A stretch of DNA of 64,000 bases from Mayfieldus profundus (GTDB lineage Bacteria; Actinomycetota; Thermoleophilia; Solirubrobacterales; 70-9): assembly GCA_038040325.1 (NCBI GenBank), contig JBBPIM010000005.1:1-64000 (forward strand), in the 5' to 3' direction. The notes under the pieces were generated by a model. That model was not told the origin of the DNA. It saw only the letters and a program-made list of their open reading frames with translations, and did no database searches. Each line of letters starts with the position of its first letter. Position 1 is the first letter of the stretch. The position numbers and the translations under genes are program-made. Of the stretch, positions 59,251 to 64,000 are shown piece after piece.

Positions 59251-60791
59251 CGCTGGATCTCTTCGACGGCCGCCCGGACCCTATCCGCCTCGACCAGCTC
59301 GCCCTCCCGCGGCTCGCCCGGGCTCGCGAGCAGGACGAAGCGCACCCCTTCGCTGTCGCGCTTCTTGTCGCGCTCGACGGCCCTAAGCACGGCGTCCACG
59401 TCAACGTCGGAGTCCAGCTCGGTGGGCACGCCGGCCTCCTCGAGCAGCGCTCGTACCTCATCGCGCAGTTCCTGCGCACCGGACAGCCGCAGCGCCGCCA
59501 GCAGGCCCAACCCCACCGCTTCGCCGTGCCGGAAGCGGCCGTACCCGGTCGCAGCTTCGATCGCGTGGCCGACGGTGTGCCCCAGGTTGAGAATCGCCCG
59601 GCGGCCGGCGTCGCGCTCGTCGGACGCAACGACCTCGGCCTTGAAGCGCGCGCAGGAAAAGGCAATGTCGGAGAGCTGTCGCGGGTCGGGCCTGGCGATC
59701 GCCCGCACGGCTTCCCATAGCGGCCCATCCGCCAGCAGCGCCGTCTTGATCACCTCGACCCAGCCCGCCCCGCGCTCCTCGCGCGGAAGCGTCGCCAGTG
59801 TCCCCGTGTCGGCGATCACCGCCGCGGGAAGGTGAAAGGCGCCGACGTAGTTCTTGCCCTCGGGGAGATCGACCCCGGTCTTGCCCCCGATCGCCGAGTC
59901 GACCTGGCCGACCAGCGTGGTCGGCACTTGCACGACGGGGACCCCGCGCTGGTAGGTGGCGGCGCAGAACCCCCCGAGGTCACCGACCACTCCCCCGCCG
60001 AGGGCGACCACGTGGTCGGACCGGGTCATGCCGGCATTGGCGAGCCGGCGCAGCACGTCCTCGGCCGAGGCCAGCGTCTTGGCCCCCTCGCCGGGCTCCA
60101 CCTCGACCCCGCCGGCGAGCGGCTCGAGCCGCTCGGCGTAGAGCGCGCCCACGTTGGTGTCGGTGATGCAGAAGCGCCGCCCGTCGAGCGGCCAGAAGTC
60201 CGCACCGAGGATGCCGTCGCCGGAGAAGATCGGGTACTCGCCCGAGGCGCTGGCCGCCCACATCATCCGCGTGGACGGCGGCAGCGCCAGCAGGCCGAGC
60301 AGCGCCGGCATCGCACGCGCCGCCAGCCCGGCATCGCCCTGGGGCAGGATCGCGTCGGCCAGCTGCTCGTAGAGCGGCTCGCGCTTCGGCATCAGCGCTT
60401 CGAAGGCGTCGCGGTCGCGGGCCAGCGGGCGATCCGAGCCCTCGGACCGCCGCCAGGCCTCCTCGACGTCCACCTGCAGCCAGGCCACGACATGAGGTCC
60501 GAGCGCATCCCGCACGGCCTCCGACAGCACGCTGCCGCCCCCCAGCGCGATCGCACCACCCTCGGCGCGCTCCAGCAGCGGGACCACGACCTCGGCCTCG
60601 CGGCGGCGGAACTCGGCCTCGCCCTCGCGCTCGAAGAAGTCGGCAATCGGCATGCCGATCTCGCGCTCGATCAGCTCGTCGACCTCGGTCGTCTCCAGCC
60701 CGGCGTCGCGGGCGGCGGCCAGCGCAGTCGTCTTGCCGGCGCCCATGAACCCGATGAAGACGAGCGCGGGTCTTGTGTCTACCCGCGCCAC
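59247..60791 (-). CDS. aroKB: Fused shikimate kinase and 3-dehydroquinate synthase
   Basis: 514 residues. Residues 1-170: AroK with P-loop GFMGAGKTTA, EVDELIEREIG, ALGGGSVL. Residues about 175-514: AroB with VALGGGVVGDLGGFCAATYQRGVP, VPTTLVGQVDSAIGGKTGV, NLGHTVGHAIEAATGYG and FRHGEAVGLGL. One polypeptide carries steps 5 and 2 of the shikimate pathway, usually separate genes. GTG start overlaps the aroC stop by 13 bases. Confidence 0.93.
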   Translation of the reverse strand: MARVDTRPALVFIGFMGAGKTTALAAARDAGLETTEVDELIEREIGMPIADFFEREGEAEFRRREAEVVVPLLERAEGGAIALGGGSVLSEAVRDALGPHVVAWLQVDVEEAWRRSEGSDRPLARDRDAFEALMPKREPLYEQLADAILPQGDAGLAARAMPALLGLLALPPSTRMMWAASASGEYPIFSGDGILGADFWPLDGRRFCITDTNVGALYAERLEPLAGGVEVEPGEGAKTLASAEDVLRRLANAGMTRSDHVVALGGGVVGDLGGFCAATYQRGVPVVQVPTTLVGQVDSAIGGKTGVDLPEGKNYVGAFHLPAAVIADTGTLATLPREERGAGWVEVIKTALLADGPLWEAVRAIARPDPRQLSDIAFSCARFKAEVVASDERDAGRRAILNLGHTVGHAIEAATGYGRFRHGEAVGLGLLAALRLSGAQELRDEVRALLEEAGVPTELDSDVDVDAVLRAVERDKKRDSEGVRFVLLASPGEPREGELVEADRVRAAVEEIQR

Positions 60792-61942
60792 TCGATGCGC
60801 TCCTTGTAGGCCGCAAGAGCGTCGAGGACGTCGTCGACGTGGTCGCCGCCGAACTTCTCGCGGTAGGCGGCGGCCAGCGTCAGGCAGACCATCGCCTCGC
60901 CGACCACGGCGGCGGCGGGCACGACGGTCGAGTCGGTGCGTTCGCGCAGCGCCTCGGCCGGCTGCTTGGTCTCGGTGTCGACCGAGCGAAGCGGCTTGGT
61001 GAGGGTCGAGATCGGCTTGATCGCGGCGCGCACGACCAGCGGCTGGCCGTTGGTCATGCCGCCCTCAAGACCGCCGGCGCGATTGGTCTCGCGGTGGTAG
61101 CCGCGCTCCTCGCTGTGGAAGATCTCATCGTGGGCCTCCGAACCCGGCCGTCCCGCGACATCCCAGGCCGGTCCGATCGTCACGCCCTTGATCGACTGGA
61201 TCGAGACGATCGCCTGGGCGAGGCGCCCGTCGAGCTTCTCCGACCAGGAGACATGCGAGCCGAGACCCGGCACGAGGCCGAAGGAGCGCACCTCGAAGCT
61301 GCCACCGAGGCTCTCGTTGGCCTTGCGCAGGCGATCGATCTCCTCGACCATCGCCGCACTCGCGCCGGAGTCGAGGCAGCGGACCGGGTCGTCGTCGACG
61401 CCCTCGAAATCTCCCGGCGTGAGGTCCTCGCGTTCGGGCGCCTGCACCGAGCCGATCCGGATCACGTGGCTGTGCACGCTGGCGCCCACCGCCGCGAGGA
61501 AGGCACGAGCGATCGAGCCGGCGGCGACTCGGGCGGCGGTCTCGCGAGCGCTGGCGCGCTCCAGCACGTTGCGGACGTCGCTGTGGCCGAACTTCTGCAG
61601 CCCGACCAGGTCCGCGTGGCCGGGGCGAGGCAGGTGAACCTCCTCCACCTCGGCCTCCACGGGCCATGGGCTCATCCGCTCCTCCCAGTTCTCGTAGTCG
61701 CGGTTGGGAACGAGGATCGCGATCGGGCTGCCCAGGGTTCGCCCGTGACGAACGCCCGAGCGGATGTCGACGACGTCGCTCTCGATCTTCATTCGGCCGC
61801 CGCGGCCGTGGCCAAGCTGGCGCCGCGCCATGTCGCGGTCGAGCGCCTCGCGGTCCAGCTCGAGGCCCGCCGGCATGCCCTCGACGATCGCCGTCAGGCC
61901 CGGCCCGTGCGACTCGCCTGCTGTTGTGAAGCGGAATGCCAT
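60779..61942 (-). CDS. aroC: Chorismate synthase
   Basis: 387 residues. FRFTTAGESHGPGLTAIVEG, RRQLGHGRGGRMKIESD, RASARETAARVAAG, and MTNGQPLVVRAAIKPIST are the three family signatures. Converts EPSP to chorismate with reduced FMN. Upstream of aroKB in the same unit; 20 bp from the divergent gene at 61963. Confidence 0.96.
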   Translation of the reverse strand: MAFRFTTAGESHGPGLTAIVEGMPAGLELDREALDRDMARRQLGHGRGGRMKIESDVVDIRSGVRHGRTLGSPIAILVPNRDYENWEERMSPWPVEAEVEEVHLPRPGHADLVGLQKFGHSDVRNVLERASARETAARVAAGSIARAFLAAVGASVHSHVIRIGSVQAPEREDLTPGDFEGVDDDPVRCLDSGASAAMVEEIDRLRKANESLGGSFEVRSFGLVPGLGSHVSWSEKLDGRLAQAIVSIQSIKGVTIGPAWDVAGRPGSEAHDEIFHSEERGYHRETNRAGGLEGGMTNGQPLVVRAAIKPISTLTKPLRSVDTETKQPAEALRERTDSTVVPAAAVVGEAMVCLTLAAAYREKFGGDHVDDVLDALAAYKERIEWRG

Positions 61943-61962
61943 GGGCGACCTAGGCTATCGGC

Positions 61963-62502
61963 GTGGCTGCTCGCCGATTGGTCGTTGTCATGCTGGTCCT
62001 GCTGGGGATTTCGACGCTTGCGGCGGCGCTGGTTCCCGCGCCCGAGGACCGCGGCAAGACCGGCACGGAGACCATCAAGCGAAAGGCTCGGCCCCCGCAG
62101 CGCGACGCCCAGGCCGCGCGCGGCGAGCTGGTCGAGGGGCGCATCGACGCCCGCAGCGGCCGACCCAAGGAGCTGCGGATCGAGCGGGGCGACCAGCTCT
62201 CGCTCTCGGTCTCGGCCCCGTTCGGCGACGAAATCGAGATCCCGGCGCTTGGGCTGGTCGAGACCGTGGACCGATTTGCGCCGGCCCGCTTCGACCTGCT
62301 CGCAAGCCGAACGGGCACGTTCCCGGTGCGGGCCGTGGAGGCTGACCGCGTGCTGGGCCGGATCGTGGTCGGCAACCCGAGGTCGGGGCGTTGCGGGGTC
62401 TCTACGCCTCGAGCTCTTCGGGAACGAGAGCCAGATCGATCGTGTGGCCGTCGCGGTAAACGCGAGCCGGAAGCCGGCGGCCGATCCGTTCGGAGACCAT
62501 GA
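61963..62502 (+). CDS. Secreted or anchored protein with cupredoxin-like region
   Basis: 179 residues from GTG 61963. N-terminal helix (LVVVMLVLLGISTLAAALV), basic linker (IKRKARPPQRD), then RIERGDQLSLSVSAPFGDEI, DRFAPARFDLLASRTGTFPV and VLGRIVVG, a beta-sandwich of cupredoxin type without obvious copper ligands. The last 35 residues overlap the protease gene antisense and look unreal (Arg-rich), so the true end is probably near 62400 or the frame is shifted there. Confidence 0.6.
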   Translation: MAARRLVVVMLVLLGISTLAAALVPAPEDRGKTGTETIKRKARPPQRDAQAARGELVEGRIDARSGRPKELRIERGDQLSLSVSAPFGDEIEIPALGLVETVDRFAPARFDLLASRTGTFPVRAVEADRVLGRIVVGNPRSGRCGVSTPRALREREPDRSCGRRGKREPEAGGRSVRRP

Positions 62503-63427
62503 GCCGCTGAAGGTCCCCGACGTCGGAGAGCGGCACGGAGTCCACCTCGACGATCAGGTCCTCCGGCCGCAGGCCGGCGCGGGCCGCCGGGCTGTCGTCC
62601 ACGACTTCGACCACCTCGATCCCCTGGTCGCGGCCCAGCTGGTCCGCGAGGCGCGGAGGCAGCGGCCGCGACCCGCCGACGATGCCGATGTAGGCGCGGC
62701 GCACACGCCCCTCGCTCATCAGCGCACCGATGATGCGGCGGGTGAACTCGTTGACCGGGACCGCGAGGCCGAGGCCGACCCCGGCCACGGCGGTATTGAT
62801 CCCGACCACACGGCCGAGGCCGTCGGCCAGCGCGCCGCCCGAGTTGCCCGGGTTAAGCGCCGCGTCGGTCTGGATCACGTTTTCGATCAGGCGGGTGGCG
62901 GAGCGCGAGCGGGTTGGAAGCGCGCGGCCCAATGCGGAGACGACGCCGGCGGTCACCGATCCGCTGAACCCGTTCGGGCTCCCGATCGCGACCACCAGCT
63001 GGCCCACACGCAGATTCTCGGCGTCGCCGAGATCGGCCGGCGCAAGGTCGTTCGCCTCGGCCCGCAGCACGGCGAGATCGGAGAGCGCGTCGGATCCGAT
63101 CAGCTCGAAGGAGAACTCGCGGCCGTCGGGGAAGGCAGCGCGGCCACGCTCTTCGGTGCCCGCCATCACGTGGGCGGCGCTGAGCATGAACCCGTCGGGG
63201 GTGATCGCCACGCCGCTGCCGGCCCCGGCCATGCGGCGACCCCGGCGCGTGCGCCGGGAGACCGTCAGGTGCGCGACCGACGGTCCGAGCTTCTCGGCGA
63301 CGCCGGCCACGGTGCGCGAGTAGGCGTCGAAGGCCTCGGCGTCGGGCAGCCGCTCCTCCGGGCGGGCTTCGCCGCGGCCGTCGGGCTGGGCGGGGGAAGT
63401 TGAGTCGAGCAGGCGCAGATGTGCCAT
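62402..63427 (-). CDS. HtrA-like serine protease with PDZ domain
   Basis: 341 residues from ATG 63427. Trypsin-like triad: His in LSAAHVMAG, Asp in ALSDLAVLR, Ser in NPGNSGGALADG. Residues about 245-341 are one PDZ domain (RRAYIGIVGG, VVDDSPAARAGLRPEDLIVEVD). No signal peptide or helix is visible, unlike most DegP/HtrA proteins, so it may act in the cytoplasm. Confidence 0.9.
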   Translation of the reverse strand: MAHLRLLDSTSPAQPDGRGEARPEERLPDAEAFDAYSRTVAGVAEKLGPSVAHLTVSRRTRRGRRMAGAGSGVAITPDGFMLSAAHVMAGTEERGRAAFPDGREFSFELIGSDALSDLAVLRAEANDLAPADLGDAENLRVGQLVVAIGSPNGFSGSVTAGVVSALGRALPTRSRSATRLIENVIQTDAALNPGNSGGALADGLGRVVGINTAVAGVGLGLAVPVNEFTRRIIGALMSEGRVRRAYIGIVGGSRPLPPRLADQLGRDQGIEVVEVVDDSPAARAGLRPEDLIVEVDSVPLSDVGDLQRLMVSERIGRRLPARVYRDGHTIDLALVPEELEA

Positions 63428-63467
63428 CGGCTCGAAGTTAGCAAGCCGGGCAAGCCGGCCCCGCTCG

Positions 63468-64000
63468 TCAGGCGGTTCGCGCCGCCTCGCGCATCGCGTC
63501 CAGGGGCGGCTCCTTGCCGGTCCAGATGCGAAACGAGGCGGCGCCCTGGCGAACCAGCACCTCGAGACCGTCCACGACCTCGGCCCCGGCCTCGCGTGCA
63601 GCGCGCAGCAGCTCGGTTTCGGTGTCGCCGTAAACCAGATCGACGACCGTCTGCTTGCCATGCAGGGAGTCGCGCTGAAGCGGCAGCTGGGTGAACGGGT
63701 CCTCGCCATGCAGGCCGACCGCGGTCGAGTTGACGATCAGGTCGTATTCCGTTCCTCGTTCCTCGTTCCTCGTTCCTGGCAGTGGGTCGCCGCCGAGCTC
63801 TGCGCAGAGCTGCGCAGCCCGCTCCGGGGTGCGGTTCCAAACGCTCACTTTGGCGCCCTCGCGCAGCAGCGCCCAGACCACGGCGCGTGCAGCGCCGCCG
63901 GCGCCCATCACGAGGGCGCGGCGGCCGGCGGCGGATGCGGGCAGCGCCGACATCAGGCCCTCGGCGTCGGTGTTGTCGGCCAGGATCGCGCCGTCGGCGA
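63468..64000 (-). CDS. aroE: Shikimate dehydrogenase (3' part; start outside window)
   Basis: At least 177 residues visible. LADNTDAEGL, cofactor loop VMGAGGAARAVVWALLREGA, WNRTPERAAQL, LIVNSTAVGLHGED, VDLVYGDTETELLRAA and DGLEVLVRQGAASF. Reduces 3-dehydroshikimate with NADPH. Four tandem copies of the 7-mer CGTTCCT (63750-63777) encode an extra PGTRNEERGTEY-type insertion before the DLIVNST strand. Confidence 0.94.
   Translation of the reverse strand, partial: ADGAILADNTDAEGLMSALPASAAGRRALVMGAGGAARAVVWALLREGAKVSVWNRTPERAAQLCAELGGDPLPGTRNEERGTEYDLIVNSTAVGLHGEDPFTQLPLQRDSLHGKQTVVDLVYGDTETELLRAAREAGAEVVDGLEVLVRQGAASFRIWTGKEPPLDAMREAARTA
63750..63777 (-). repeat. Four tandem heptamers inside aroE
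   Basis: CGTTCCT repeated four times without error. The unit is not a multiple of three, so gain or loss of one copy would shift the aroE frame. Confidence 0.9.

Noticed and set aside
60773..63403. 876-codon open frame antisense to aroC, aroKB and the protease
   Set aside because: Same reason: no domain, His/Asp/Arg-rich composition typical of antisense reading of GC-rich genes.
1..64000. CRISPR array
   Set aside because: No regularly spaced 25-40 bp repeats and no cas gene seen; the only short regular repeat is the aroE heptamer.

Overview
The window is high-GC bacterial DNA with short intergenic gaps, many GTG/TTG starts and ATGA/GTGA/TGATG start-stop overlaps. The core gene order is actinobacterial: tlyA-nadK-recN-steA-steB-[MraY-like]-pyrG with a NUDIX gene and xerD nearby, as in the Mycobacterium tuberculosis Rv1694-Rv1701 block, and aroE/aroC/aroK/aroB/aroQ-pepP-efp-nusB. 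Families such as SnoaL-like proteins beginning MSQENVEIV, DUF3866 and a 215-residue conserved protein point to class Thermoleophilia, probably Solirubrobacterales. That placement is inferred from gene content; there is no rRNA in the window.

Positions 1-16,700 are an accessory region. An intact tRNA-Met(CAU) on the minus strand (16602-16675) is followed downstream by a same-strand series of tRNA 3' halves (14215, 11995, 6166 and 4239, a decayed candidate at 1061, and one from the initiator tRNA at 14055). All stop at the anticodon loop, as expected for att sites left by repeated integration. Between them lie five paralogous secreted proteins (547-587 residues as longest open frames) with a signal peptide, a very basic domain, a thrombospondin-type-3-like Asp loop and a variable C-terminal half. 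Three of their four transcription units have a near-identical promoter; the fourth shares only its -10. Broken genes (luciferase-like oxidoreductase, SnoaL-like, 5'-truncated sulfatase-like) mark joins.

Positions 16,700-45,800 are mostly core: cytochrome bd oxidase (cydA, cydB and a 60-residue partner), HPt and thioredoxin-like proteins, two SDRs, a glycosyltransferase, tRNA-Asn, an HNH endonuclease with a perfect LexA-type box, dnaG, dgt, recO, an S58 peptidase, mutM, xerD, NUDIX, DUF3866, M20 peptidase, a DUF1326/DUF2182 metal-binding pair, then pyrG through tlyA (nucleotide, cell-envelope and DNA-repair functions).

Positions 46,250-51,600 are a second patch of decay: a truncated integrase with a nonsense codon, a polytopic membrane protein, another tRNA-Met 3' half, two copies of the same terminator 3.6 kb apart, and SnoaL and DUF1905 fragments. 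From 52,400 to the end the minus strand carries isoprenoid precursor (dxs, ispA), xseB, nusB, efp, pepP and shikimate-pathway genes (aroQ, an aroK-aroB fusion, aroC, aroE cut by the window end). An LtrA-like membrane protein, a secreted protein and an HtrA-type protease are interspersed.
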